From an uncultured Mycoplasmatota bacterium (GTDB taxonomy: Bacteria; Bacillota_I; Bacilli_A; RF39; UBA660): a stretch of 36,991 nt of DNA. The translations under genes and the position numbers were made by a program. Position 1 is the stretch's first letter. Every line of letters begins with the position of its first letter. Under the pieces are notes generated by a model. That model saw only the letters and a list, made by a program, of their open reading frames with translations. It did no database searches and was not told the origin of the DNA. The stretch spans positions 1-36,991 of the forward strand of contig CANPPW010000015.1 of NCBI GenBank assembly GCA_947576095.1, written 5' to 3'. This document shows, piece by piece, positions 23,764-31,582 of the stretch.

Positions 23764-24789
23764 ATGAAAAATATATATGATATATCATTTGAAAAGTTAG
23801 AAACCTATTTTACTGATATAGGTCAAAAGAAATTTAAAGCAGTTCAAGTTTATGATTGGCTTTATAAAAAAAGGGTAACTTCTTTTGAAGAAATGACAAA
23901 TATCAAAAAAGAAATCATAAATCATCTTAAACAGAATTTTAGCATACAAATACCAAAGATCATAAAAAAAGAAGAAGATGTAGATGTTATTAAGTTTTTG
24001 TTCGAGTTATCAGATTATCAAAAAGTAGAAGCGGTTTTAATGAAACATGATTATGGGAACAGCCTTTGTGTATCAACTCAAGTAGGATGTAATATGGGAT
24101 GTTCCTTTTGTGAAAGTGGGAGACTCAAAAAAATCAGAAATTTAGAAGTACATGAAATGGTTGGACAAATTTTGGCAATCGAGAGGATTATAAAAGTTAG
24201 AATTTCTCATGTTGTATTGATGGGAATTGGAGAGCCTTTTGATAACTATGATCATATTATAGACTTTATCCATATTATCAATAGTGGCAAAGGAATTGCT
24301 ATAGGTTCTAGACATATTACTGTATCAACTTGTGGAATAATACCTAAGATTAAAAGATTTATAGAAGATGGGAAACAAGTAAATTTAGCAATATCCCTGC
24401 ATGCTCCTAATAATCAAATCCGAAATCATCTTATGCCAATTAATAAGGTTTATCCAATAGAACCTTTAATGGAAGTGCTAAAAGAATATACAGAAAAAAC
24501 GGGTAGAAGACTAACTTTTGAATATATTTTATTAGATGGAATCAATGATCAAGTGCAGCATGCATTAGAACTGGCTAAACTGGTTCAAAATATGAATTGT
24601 TATATCAATTTGATTCCTTATAATGAGACAAGTCATTTACAGTATAAAAAAAGTAATCAAACATCTATTATGCATTTTTATGATATTTTAAAACAAAATC
24701 ATGTAGCAGTTACCATTCGAAGAGAATTTGGAAGTAAAGTTTCAGCTGCATGTGGCCAGTTAAGAGCAAATTATGAGGAGGGAAAATAG
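23764..24789 (+). CDS. rlmN: 23S rRNA (adenine-2503-C2)-methyltransferase RlmN
   Basis: Radical-SAM enzyme that methylates A2503 of 23S rRNA (and A37 of some tRNAs). The 341-aa protein has the iron-sulphur motif CNMGCSFC (C109, C113, C116), the upstream Cys102 in SLCVSTQVGC, and the mechanistic Cys330 in SAACGQL. LMGIGEPFDNYD, ISLHAPNNQIRNHLMPIN and YINLIPYNE are family segments. It is nearer RlmN than Cfr overall, although CESGRLKK replaces the common CASTxGGLKR. It heads the rlmN-prpC-prkC-rsgA-rpe cluster conserved in Bacillota. Its TAG stop shares one base with the next start. Confidence 0.93.
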   Translation: MKNIYDISFEKLETYFTDIGQKKFKAVQVYDWLYKKRVTSFEEMTNIKKEIINHLKQNFSIQIPKIIKKEEDVDVIKFLFELSDYQKVEAVLMKHDYGNSLCVSTQVGCNMGCSFCESGRLKKIRNLEVHEMVGQILAIERIIKVRISHVVLMGIGEPFDNYDHIIDFIHIINSGKGIAIGSRHITVSTCGIIPKIKRFIEDGKQVNLAISLHAPNNQIRNHLMPINKVYPIEPLMEVLKEYTEKTGRRLTFEYILLDGINDQVQHALELAKLVQNMNCYINLIPYNETSHLQYKKSNQTSIMHFYDILKQNHVAVTIRREFGSKVSAACGQLRANYEEGK

Positions 24790-25523
24790 TGGATTATTAT
24801 TATTTAACAGACCCTGGAAAAGTAAGGGACCACAATGAAGATAGTGTCATTATCAGTGAGAATCGCAATGGAGAAGTTTTTATGGCTGTCGCCGATGGAA
24901 TGGGTGGTCATAAAGCTGGGGAAGTTGCCTCATCTATTGCAATTTCACATATCGGTAAACGATTTAAAGAGATGGGAAGTGTTGGTAATAAGGAAGACGC
25001 GATTGCCTGGATTAAAGAAGTTGTAAGTGAAGCTAATAATTTAATTTACAAATACACAGAAGAGCACCCTGAATCAGCTGGTATGGGTACTACACTTGTG
25101 TTAACAATTTTAGCGAAAGATTTTTTACTTTTTGGAAATATTGGAGATTCTTCTGGATTTGTTATCAAGGGAAAAAGACTACATAAAGTAACTACAGATC
25201 ATACACTTGTAAATTTACTTGTAAAGTCTGGTGAACTTACAGAAGAAGAAGCAAAAGATCATCCAAGAAAAAATGTTTTAATGAAGGCTCTTGGAGCCCA
25301 GCAAGCCGTTGAAATGGATATTGTTGATATTGAAACGGATATAGAAGGCATTTTACTTTGTAGTGATGGACTTACAAATATGTTAGAAACAGAACAAATT
25401 GAAAAAGTCTTAGATAGTGATTTAAGTTTACAAGAAAAAGTAGGGAAACTAATATATAAAAGTAATAATAGGGGTGGAAGTGATAATATATCTATTGCTT
25501 TATTAAAGAAGGAGACTGTGTGA
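24789..25523 (+). CDS. prpC: PP2C-type protein phosphatase PrpC (Stp)
   Basis: Metal-dependent Ser/Thr phosphatase that reverses the action of the PrkC kinase encoded next to it. The 244 residues carry all PP2C motifs: DPGKVRDHNEDS, VADGMGGHKAGE, SAGMGTTLVL, FGNIGDSSGF, LLCSDGLTN and GGSDNIS, with the metal-binding aspartates intact. The start is GTG 24789, well supported by GAGGAGGG at 24776-24783. prkC begins one base after the stop. No transmembrane segment, so it is cytoplasmic. Confidence 0.95.
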   Translation: MDYYYLTDPGKVRDHNEDSVIISENRNGEVFMAVADGMGGHKAGEVASSIAISHIGKRFKEMGSVGNKEDAIAWIKEVVSEANNLIYKYTEEHPESAGMGTTLVLTILAKDFLLFGNIGDSSGFVIKGKRLHKVTTDHTLVNLLVKSGELTEEEAKDHPRKNVLMKALGAQQAVEMDIVDIETDIEGILLCSDGLTNMLETEQIEKVLDSDLSLQEKVGKLIYKSNNRGGSDNISIALLKKETV

Positions 25524-25524
25524 T

Positions 25525-27267
25525 ATGATTGTAAAAGGACAGAAAATAAATGATAGGTATCAAATTCTTAGAATGATTGGTGAAGGTGGTATGGCCAATG
25601 TTTATCTTGCCCATGATATCATTTTAGATCGTGATGTGGCTGTGAAAGTTTTAAGAGGAGATTTAGCAGGAGATGAAAAATTTGTAAGAAGATTTCAAAG
25701 AGAAGCTATTTCAGCTTCTTCTCTATCACATCCTAATATTGTTGAGATGTATGATGTGGGAGAGGATAATGGTTCTTATTTCATTGTTATGGAATATGTA
25801 GATGGAAAAACTTTAAAAAATTTAATTAAAAGAAGAGGACATTTAACATTATCAGAAGTAGTTGATACAATGCTTCAGCTGACTTCTGCTATAGCTTGTG
25901 CACATGATTCTTATATCATCCATAGGGATATAAAACCACAAAATGTTTTAATTTTAGATGATGGAACTGTTAAAATCACTGATTTTGGAATTGCTATGGC
26001 TTTAGGTAGTAATGAACTAACGCAAACCAATTCTGTTATGGGATCTGTTCACTATCTACCACCAGAACAAGCAAATGGTAGTGGATCTACTATAAAAAGC
26101 GATATTTATTCTTTAGGAATTTTAATGTTTGAGCTTTTAACAGGGAAGATTCCCTTTAAAGGTGATAATGCTGTAGAAATCGCTATCAAACAAATGAAAG
26201 AGCCTATCCCAAGTGTTTGCAAAATAAATGGAGAGATTCCTCAAAGTATAGAAAATATTATTTTAAAAGCTTGTGCAAAAAACCCAAAAAATAGATATGA
26301 TTCAGTAACAGAAATGAGAAGAGATATATCACAGGCTTTGAGTGCTGAACATGCCAATGATGCCAGGATTGTCTATGAATATCCAGAACAAGATTTAGAA
26401 GAGACAAAAGTGATGGCTTTACCTAAAAATAAAAAGAGGCAAAAAGAAAATAAAGATGATAAAAAAACTAACAAGGCATTAAAAATTACGGCTATTATAG
26501 CTTCTATGCTCATCATTCTTTTGGCATTTATCTTTTTCCTTTTGCCAATGATTCGAAATGGTAAATCTGTAAAAGTTCCTGATGTATCTAATATGACCAT
26601 CAAACAAGCGACAGATTATTTAAAAGAGCGCGGTTTAAAAGTAGAAGAAAAAAGACAAAAAAAATATCATGATAAAATAGATAAAAATATGGTGATTGAG
26701 ACAGATCCTGGAAAAAATGCTAAGGTGAAAAAAGGAAGCTCTGTAACTTTAATTATTTCTAAAGGAACAGATAAACTTACATTAGAGGATTATACTGGTA
26801 AAAACGCTGAAGCCATAAAAAAAACATTAGAAGCAAAAGGATTTGTGGTAGTGATTGAAACAAAAAAGGTATCTGATATGAATCATGTAAAAGAAGGATC
26901 TATTATCGAACAGTCACATCAAAAAGGAGAGAAGATTTCTAAAGATGATATTTTTACTCTTTATGTTGCAGAATTTTATGTAGTATACCCTGATTTTGTA
27001 AAAGAAAAATGGAAAGAAGCGGATGCGAAAGATTTTTGTAATAAACATAGTATCAATGTAACCATTACTTATGAAGAAACATCTTCAGCAGAAGAGGGTG
27101 TTGTTATTAAACAAAATAGAACTGCTGGTGTTCAAGTATTTAGTGGTGCTAGTCTGCAATTAGTAGTTGCTAAAAAACCAGCACCGACTCCAAGTCCCAC
27201 TCCATCTTCCAGTCCAACACCATCAGAAACACCTAAACCAAGTGCAAGTGCGGACCCTGTTTCATGA
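25525..27267 (+). CDS. prkC: PASTA-domain Ser/Thr protein kinase PrkC (StkP)
   Basis: Membrane kinase that senses peptidoglycan fragments or lipid II and controls growth, cell-wall homeostasis and spore germination. Of 580 aa, residues 12-270 are the kinase: glycine loop GEGGMANVYLA (19-29), Lys41, HRDIKPQN (133-140) and DFG (153-155). A charged juxtamembrane segment rich in Lys precedes one membrane helix (about 319-343). Three extracellular PASTA repeats follow, roughly 346-414, 415-483 and 484-550. A Pro/Ser/Thr-rich tail (551-580) completes it. It is paired with phosphatase prpC upstream and overlaps rsgA by four bases (ATGA). Confidence 0.96.
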   Translation: MIVKGQKINDRYQILRMIGEGGMANVYLAHDIILDRDVAVKVLRGDLAGDEKFVRRFQREAISASSLSHPNIVEMYDVGEDNGSYFIVMEYVDGKTLKNLIKRRGHLTLSEVVDTMLQLTSAIACAHDSYIIHRDIKPQNVLILDDGTVKITDFGIAMALGSNELTQTNSVMGSVHYLPPEQANGSGSTIKSDIYSLGILMFELLTGKIPFKGDNAVEIAIKQMKEPIPSVCKINGEIPQSIENIILKACAKNPKNRYDSVTEMRRDISQALSAEHANDARIVYEYPEQDLEETKVMALPKNKKRQKENKDDKKTNKALKITAIIASMLIILLAFIFFLLPMIRNGKSVKVPDVSNMTIKQATDYLKERGLKVEEKRQKKYHDKIDKNMVIETDPGKNAKVKKGSSVTLIISKGTDKLTLEDYTGKNAEAIKKTLEAKGFVVVIETKKVSDMNHVKEGSIIEQSHQKGEKISKDDIFTLYVAEFYVVYPDFVKEKWKEADAKDFCNKHSINVTITYEETSSAEEGVVIKQNRTAGVQVFSGASLQLVVAKKPAPTPSPTPSSSPTPSETPKPSASADPVS

Positions 27268-28115
27268 TTGGACAAATTATCAAACAAGTTAGTAATGATT
27301 ATACGGTTTTAAAAGATGGAAAAACATATATATGTAAAGCAAGAGGTAAATTTCGTAATATGAAGGTGATTCCTCTGGTAGGGGATTTTGTAAAGTTTGA
27401 TATAAATCAGCTCTATATTACAGAAATTTTACCAAGAAAAAATGAACTTTTACGTCCAAGTATAGCTAACATTGATTTAGCCGTTATTATTACCAGTGTA
27501 AAAAGTCCTGATTTTAGTACAACTTTATTAGATAAATTGCTTGTGATGATAGAATATCATAATATAAAACCAATTATTATTTTTACTAAAATAGATTTAT
27601 TAAATCAAGAGGAAAATATACAAATAGAATCTTATATTACCTATTATAAAAAAATAGGATATACTTGCTACATTAACACAGAAATAGAGAAAATTAAAAA
27701 AATTTTTAAAGGAAAAGTAAGTGTTTTTACAGGACAAAGTGGAGCGGGAAAGTCTACTTTATTGAATCGATTAGATAAAGATTTATCTTTAAAAACGAAT
27801 GAAATTTCTAAGGCTTTAGGTAGGGGGAAACATACAACCAGGCATACGGAGTTACTTTTGATGTTAGAAGGAATGATTGCGGATACACCTGGATTTTCTT
27901 CGTTAGATTTAAGGGGCATGACAAAATTAGAGATTCGAGATCATTTTATTGATTTCAATATGTATAGAGATCATTGTAAATATAAAGACTGTCTTCATGA
28001 TAGAGAAACGGAGTGTATCATTAAAGATAAAGTAAATTCTAAAGATATCTTACAGAGTAGGTATAATAATTATATAAAATTTATAAATGAATTAGATATA
28101 ACAAAGATGAGGTAG
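27264..28115 (+). CDS. rsgA: Ribosome small-subunit GTPase RsgA
   Basis: Circularly permuted GTPase that helps mature the 30S subunit. The 283-aa protein has an N-terminal OB-fold (about 1-60), then permuted motifs in the order G4 (TKID, 108-111), G1 (GQSGAGKST, 157-165), switch (GRGKHTTRH) and G3 (DTPG, 207-210). The C-terminal zinc site is C238, C243, H245 and C251. There is no Shine-Dalgarno sequence before ATG 27264, so translation probably depends on coupling to prkC through the ATGA overlap. RsgA is a known PrkC substrate in B. subtilis, which fits the gene order. Confidence 0.95.
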   Translation: MIGQIIKQVSNDYTVLKDGKTYICKARGKFRNMKVIPLVGDFVKFDINQLYITEILPRKNELLRPSIANIDLAVIITSVKSPDFSTTLLDKLLVMIEYHNIKPIIIFTKIDLLNQEENIQIESYITYYKKIGYTCYINTEIEKIKKIFKGKVSVFTGQSGAGKSTLLNRLDKDLSLKTNEISKALGRGKHTTRHTELLLMLEGMIADTPGFSSLDLRGMTKLEIRDHFIDFNMYRDHCKYKDCLHDRETECIIKDKVNSKDILQSRYNNYIKFINELDITKMR

Positions 28116-28148
28116 TAGAAACTTTTTTAAGTAGATACTACTTTTTTT
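28112..28148 (+). terminator. Terminator after rsgA
   Basis: AAGTAG-ATA-CTACTT (28129-28143) forms a tight hairpin followed by T residues; a longer pairing GTAGTA 28112-28117 with TACTAC 28136-28141 is an alternative fold. It overlaps the rsgA stop. Confidence 0.75.
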
Positions 28149-28157
28149 AGAGGTAAT

Positions 28158-28187
28158 TTGCCGATTTTAACGAAAGTATGTTATAAT
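28158..28187 (+). promoter_or_regulatory. Promoter for rpe
   Basis: TTGCCG (28158-28163), an 18-base spacer and TATAAT (28182-28187), with TG at 28179-28180 making an extended -10. Very similar to the deoD promoter. Confidence 0.6.
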
Positions 28188-28218
28188 ATTTGAAGGTAAA
28201 TTCGAAAGAAGGGGTTCT

Positions 28219-28848
28219 ATGCAAGTAGCAATTTCCATACTATCTATCTCAGATGATATGAAAAAAATAAAAGAAATCGATTCTTTACATCCTGATTATA
28301 TACATTTGGATGTTATGGATGGTATTTTTGTTGAAAATAAAATCGATTTTAATCATCTTACTTTGACCAATCCTTTAGATGTACATTTAATGGTTCAAAA
28401 TGTAAAAAAGTATGTTGATATCTATGCTAAGATGCATCCTTCTTATATTACATTTCATTTAGAAGCTAAAAAGGATACTTGGTCAATAATACAATATATC
28501 AAATCTAAAGGAATCAAAGCTGGGATTGCTCTAAATCCTCAAACACCAATAGAGAGGGTAAAGCCTTATCTTAAAGATATAGATATGGTTTTAATAATGT
28601 CTGTAGAACCTGGAAAAGGTGGACAAACATTTATTATTGAAATGAAACAAAAAATAGAAATGTTGAAAAAATGGAAAAAGGATAAAAACTTTACTTATAT
28701 CATAGAAGTAGATGGAGGAATTCATACTGATACTGCATATTTATGCAAAGATGCCGATATGTTAGTAGTAGGAAGTTTTATTACAAAACATAAAAATTCA
28801 AAAAAGGCTTTGGTTAGTATAAGAGAAAAAATAGAAAAACATGTGTGA
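28219..28848 (+). CDS. rpe: Ribulose-phosphate 3-epimerase
   Basis: Pentose-phosphate pathway enzyme interconverting ribulose 5-phosphate and xylulose 5-phosphate. The 209-aa TIM barrel has the metal and catalytic residues in HLDVMDG (His29, Asp31), DVHLMV (His56) and EVDGGI (Asp165), plus the phosphate-binding region VEPGKGGQ and the late glycine VVGSFI. It is about ten residues shorter than typical Rpe, mostly at the N-terminus. It follows rsgA, as in many Bacillota, but has its own promoter. The barrel is complete. Confidence 0.93.
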   Translation: MQVAISILSISDDMKKIKEIDSLHPDYIHLDVMDGIFVENKIDFNHLTLTNPLDVHLMVQNVKKYVDIYAKMHPSYITFHLEAKKDTWSIIQYIKSKGIKAGIALNPQTPIERVKPYLKDIDMVLIMSVEPGKGGQTFIIEMKQKIEMLKKWKKDKNFTYIIEVDGGIHTDTAYLCKDADMLVVGSFITKHKNSKKALVSIREKIEKHV

Positions 28849-28874
28849 AAGTTATAATCTTTTTGCATGTTTTA

Positions 28875-28883
28875 TGATATACT
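28875..28883 (+). promoter_or_regulatory. Extended -10 promoter for the HD-domain gene
   Basis: TGATATACT matches extended -10 with one core mismatch, 31 bases before the start. A weak hairpin from the rpe end (AAAACATG 28836-28843 with CATGTTTT 28866-28873) lies just upstream and may terminate rpe. Confidence 0.4.
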
Positions 28884-28914
28884 ATTGTAGTAGCATTTGA
28901 GGTGAAATAAATTC

Positions 28915-29418
28915 ATGAATAAAATAAATTCGAATGAGGAATATAGAAATATTGTGTATTCTATTTTATGTAGTGAAGAATTTAACAAAATAAAAACAAT
29001 TGAACATCATGGGGTATCGAGATTTGATCATTCTTTCAGAGTTTCTTATTATTCTTATAAAATATCTAAGTTTTTAAAATTAGATTATGTAGAATCTGCT
29101 AGAGCAGGTCTTTTACATGATTTCTTTTTAAGTGATGAAGAAAGATCTTTAAAGGACCGATTTATCTCTACCTTCACACACCCTAAAAAAGCAGTTATAA
29201 ATGCGCAAAAGCATTTTGACTTAAATGAAAAAGAAAAAAACATCATTCATGCCCATATGTTTCCCCTTTATTGTTCACTTCCTAAATATGCAGAAAGTTG
29301 GGTAGTAAGCCTTGTAGATAAAGTTGTAGGAACATATGAGTTTACTAAAAAGTTTAGTTATAAATTAAGTTATATAACCAATATTTATCTTATTTTTATA
29401 TTTAATACAATCAAATAA
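28915..29418 (+). CDS. HD-domain metal-dependent phosphohydrolase
   Basis: A small (167 aa) single-domain HD protein. The metal-binding order is visible: His39 in RFDHSFRVS, His68-Asp69 in GLLHDFF, His89 in FTHPKKA, His112/His114 in IIHAHMFP and Asp135 in SLVDKVV. These belong to the HD superfamily, whose members cleave phosphate esters of nucleotides or second messengers. Nothing shows the substrate. It is more complex than the minimal HD pattern (extra histidines), as in HD domains with two or more metals. It has its own promoter and ends at a terminator that overlaps its stop. Confidence 0.85.
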   Translation: MNKINSNEEYRNIVYSILCSEEFNKIKTIEHHGVSRFDHSFRVSYYSYKISKFLKLDYVESARAGLLHDFFLSDEERSLKDRFISTFTHPKKAVINAQKHFDLNEKEKNIIHAHMFPLYCSLPKYAESWVVSLVDKVVGTYEFTKKFSYKLSYITNIYLIFIFNTIK

Positions 29419-29436
29419 GTGTTTCACTTATTTTTT
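29413..29436 (+). terminator. Terminator after the HD-domain gene
   Basis: AAATAAGTG-TTT-CACTTATTT hairpin with a T-run, overlapping the stop codon of the gene. Confidence 0.8.
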
Positions 29437-29452
29437 AAGTTAGGGAGCGTTT

Positions 29453-29686
29453 ATGTTTAAAAAAAAAGAAATTTATATAATAAATGAGGAGATCTCTATG
29501 GAAGATAAAGAAAAGATAGAGATCGTTTTATCTTGGATTCCATCTATCATAAAGGTGGTGGTTGATCCCTTTCAAAAAACATTGGAAATACATTCAAAAA
29601 AATTGATTGAAAAACATATAATAGCAAACGAAATCGTAGCTTTAGGTTTTTCAGTATCTGAATCAAATAAAAAATATCGAAAATAA
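29453..29686 (+). CDS. Small HMA-like protein without the metal-binding cysteines
   Basis: A 77-aa protein. Residues about 20-70 follow the beta-alpha-beta-beta-alpha-beta plan of heavy-metal-associated domains: helix KEKIEIVLSWIPSI, strand IKVVVDPFQKTLEIHS, helix KHIIANEIVALGF, strand SVSES. The CxxC metal motif is absent; there is no cysteine at all. Two starts are possible: ATG 29453 (AGGGAG ahead) or ATG 29498 (GAGGAG ahead, better spaced), the latter giving 62 aa. It sits between a terminator and tRNA-Arg, with no metal ATPase nearby. The function is unknown; the HMA resemblance is by pattern only. Confidence 0.65.
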   Translation: MFKKKEIYIINEEISMEDKEKIEIVLSWIPSIIKVVVDPFQKTLEIHSKKLIEKHIIANEIVALGFSVSESNKKYRK

Positions 29687-29706
29687 ATTCCAAATATTCA
29701 AAATTA

Positions 29707-29715
29707 TGATATAAT
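29707..29715 (+). promoter_or_regulatory. Extended -10 promoter of tRNA-Arg
   Basis: TGATATAAT, full match, 17 bases before the tRNA. The tRNA-Leu gene at the end of the window has the same element at the same distance. Confidence 0.6.
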
Positions 29716-29731
29716 AAATATACATTTATTT

Positions 29732-29808
29732 GTTCTCGTAGCTCAGCTGGATAGAGCAATCGCCTCCTAAGCGATAGGTCGGAAGTTCAAATCTTCTCGG
29801 GAACACCA
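29732..29808 (+). tRNA. tRNA-Arg (anticodon CCU)
   Basis: A 77-base tRNA with CCA encoded. Acceptor stem GTTCTCG/CGGGAAC, D-stem GCTC/GAGC, anticodon stem ATCGC/GCGAT enclosing loop CTCCTAA (anticodon CCT, reading AGG), T-arm GGAAG-TTCAAAT-CTTCT. Its 3' end faces a tyrosine-recombinase remnant, as expected of an integration site. Confidence 0.96.
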
Positions 29809-29817
29809 TTTGACATT

Positions 29818-29842
29818 AACCCTTATTTTATAAGGGTTTTAT
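29818..29842 (+). terminator. Terminator after tRNA-Arg
   Basis: AACCCTTAT-TTT-ATAAGGGTT perfect 9-bp stem followed by TTAT, ten bases past the CCA end. Confidence 0.85.
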
Positions 29843-29926
29843 TGTGATTTGATGTTAATTTTTTTGTGATTATAAATTTTGAAAATAACCTAATATTCGT
29901 TAGAATTTGATGCAATATTTTACCAT

Positions 29927-29946
29927 AACTAACAAGTAACTAACAA
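29927..29946. repeat. Direct repeat AACTAACAA x2 (possible integrase arm sites)
   Basis: Two copies of AACTAACAA separated by two bases lie between the integrase remnant and the tRNA. Short direct repeats in this position are typical arm-type binding sites of tyrosine recombinases. The stretch 29809-29966 holds only this and the tRNA terminator. Confidence 0.4.
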
Positions 29947-29966
29947 ATTTCGTCAAAAAAAAGAAG

Positions 29967-30515
29967 TCAAGGAATGCGATTGACTTCTATGAACAAGTCA
30001 CGAATGTTCTTATGTGTGTATGTTCCATCAGTTATATCTTGAATCTCATGACCTAGCATCATTTTCTTGCAGATTTGGTTTAAATTATATTTATCTGCTA
30101 GCGCTGCAAAGGTATGACGGCAATCGTGGGGCAAAAGACTCATATTGAGAGGGGTTAAAAAAGACTTGATCACCTCTAAAAGAGTGCTGTACGCTATTTT
30201 TTATCATTAATTTCAAATAGAAAAATATTATTTTTATTATAATACTTTTTTAAAATTGGTAATATCTTTTTGTGAACGGGGATTGTTCTATTAATACCAG
30301 CCTTAGTCTTTATTCCCCCCCCAATCATATATGGGTATTTTTCGTCAAAAAAACAATTTTTTTCTTGATTAACAAGAGTTCTGTAGGCCACATTCCTGTA
30401 TAGATGTATACTAGCAGCATATCCCTATATAATGAAACACTTTCAAATTCCCACAGCATTTGTATTTCTCACTCTGAAAAGTTGCTATGAAGGCTTGATT
30501 TTATCTTTTATGCAA
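29967..30515 (-). pseudogene. Tyrosine recombinase (integrase) pseudogene
   Basis: Read on the minus strand, pieces of one integrase catalytic domain lie in different frames. First comes SLYRDMLLVYIYTGMWPTEL (near 30360-30450), with an in-frame TGA at 30469-30471 just upstream. Then YPYMIGGGIKTKAGINRTIP and KKILPILKKYY (about 30200-30340). Then LPHDCRHTFAALADKY, KMMLGHEIQDITDGTYTH and the final NRIP with stop (29967-30160). The HxxR, GH and Tyr residues of the active site survive, but at least two frameshifts (one near an A-run at about 30195, one near 30350) and a nonsense codon disable it. The N-terminal arm-binding domain is not recognisable. It lies 160 bases from tRNA-Arg, the likely attachment site. 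Confidence 0.85.
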
Positions 30516-30580
30516 GAACTACATTTTGTGCTACATTATGTTTTCCTAGCAACTCAAGATCTTTACCAAACTCAGTTTAA

Positions 30581-30691
30581 AAAAAATTAAGGAAAAATCA
30601 TACAATTATAGTAATTACACATAAAAAAGAGATTATGGATATAGCTGATAAGGTGATTAAAATTGAAAATGGATCTGCACAAGTGAAATAA
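30581..30691 (+). pseudogene. C-terminal fragment of an ABC transporter ATPase gene
   Basis: About 36 codons in frame up to TAA 30689-30691 encode the end of an ABC ATPase: KNHTIIVITHKKEIMDIADK, with the H-loop histidine, then VIKIENG. A stop lies directly upstream (30578-30580) and no Walker A, signature or Walker B precedes it, so only the tail remains. It has no start codon or ribosome-binding site. It is probably debris of a mobile element or of a lost transporter, and is unrelated in sequence to the intact BceA-type ATPase 2 kb away. Confidence 0.8.
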
Positions 30692-30706
30692 AAATTTTAC
30701 ATGTTT

Positions 30707-30740
30707 AAAACTTACAAAAATAATGTAAGTTTTATTTTAT
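30707..30740 (+). terminator. Terminator after the ABC fragment
   Basis: AAAACTTACA (30707-30716) pairs with TGTAAGTTTT (30724-30733), followed by ATTTTAT. It survives from the lost transporter gene. In 30741-30884 I see nothing else. Confidence 0.75.
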
Positions 30741-30884
30741 ATAGAATGGATAAATTTTGTTGGAAATATAAATAGAAGCAAGGATTTATGAAGAAAAAAT
30801 AGAATATAAAAGTAAGGATAATTAGTGAAGATAGGAATATCTTTATTATATTTCAATATTGTAAGATATAGGATTTTGAATTCG

Positions 30885-30893
30885 TGATATAAT
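30885..30893 (+). promoter_or_regulatory. Extended -10 promoter for the bceRS-like genes
   Basis: TGATATAAT, full extended -10 match, 26 bases before the chosen start. Confidence 0.5.
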
Positions 30894-30919
30894 AATATAA
30901 AATGAATTGGGGGAATTGG

Positions 30920-31582
30920 ATGAAAAAAATATTAATTGTTGAAGATGATAAAAGCATTTGTAAAGAGTTATATAATTTATTAAAAACATCCAATTATGAA
31001 CCATTGATTTTAGAAGATTTTAAAAATGCGATTGATGCAATATTAAACTTAGATTTAGATTTAATTCTTTTAGATATTAATATACCTTATCTTAATGGAC
31101 AATTATTATTGCAAGAATTACGAAAAAAATCAAATATTCCTGTTATTATGGTTACAAGTAGAGAAACCGTTGCAGATGAGGTTTTATCCATGAGTTATGG
31201 TGCCGATGATTATATCACAAAACCCTATAATCCTAATATTTTACTTCTTCGAATAAATGCTGTGTTAAAAAGAGCTGGAAGAGAACAAGAAATCACTCTT
31301 TATAAAGATCTTTATATTCATGTTCAAAAAGGAACTATTAAAAGGAATGGTGTAGAAGTCATTTTAACCAAAAATGAAATGATTATATTTAATTATTTAT
31401 TAACTCATCAAAATAAAATTGTAACGAGAGATGAGTTGATGACTGATCTTTGGGACAATCATGAATATATTAATGATAATGCTTTAACAGTCAATATTAG
31501 TAGGCTTAGATCTAAATTAAAAGAACTAGGTATAGAGGATATGATTGAAACAAGGAAGGGGATAGGTTATATTCTATTATGA
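30920..31582 (+). CDS. OmpR-family response regulator, BceR-like
   Basis: Cytoplasmic regulator of a Bce-type peptide-antibiotic response system. The start is ATG 30920 with GGGGG at 30909-30913 (ATG 30902 is in frame but lacks spacing), giving 221 aa. The receiver domain has the acidic pocket VEDD (7-10), phospho-acceptor Asp52 in LLLDINIP, Thr in MVTSRE and Lys in DDYITKPYNP. The C-terminal winged helix (about 125-221) ends in VNISRLRSKLKELG and ETRKGIGYIL. It overlaps the kinase gene by four bases. The palindrome upstream of the ABC genes contains the half-sites expected for BceR-like proteins and is its likely target. Confidence 0.92.
   Translation: MKKILIVEDDKSICKELYNLLKTSNYEPLILEDFKNAIDAILNLDLDLILLDINIPYLNGQLLLQELRKKSNIPVIMVTSRETVADEVLSMSYGADDYITKPYNPNILLLRINAVLKRAGREQEITLYKDLYIHVQKGTIKRNGVEVILTKNEMIIFNYLLTHQNKIVTRDELMTDLWDNHEYINDNALTVNISRLRSKLKELGIEDMIETRKGIGYILL

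Noticed and set aside
23764-24789. Cfr-type resistance methyltransferase
   Set aside because: CESG and a few residues differ from common RlmN, but the overall motifs and the conserved rlmN-prpC-prkC-rsgA context fit the housekeeping enzyme.
30314-30323. Run of eight C residues (G on the minus strand) as a phase-variation tract
   Set aside because: It lies in a gene already disrupted at several other places, so length changes here could not restore a protein. It is more likely ordinary decay.
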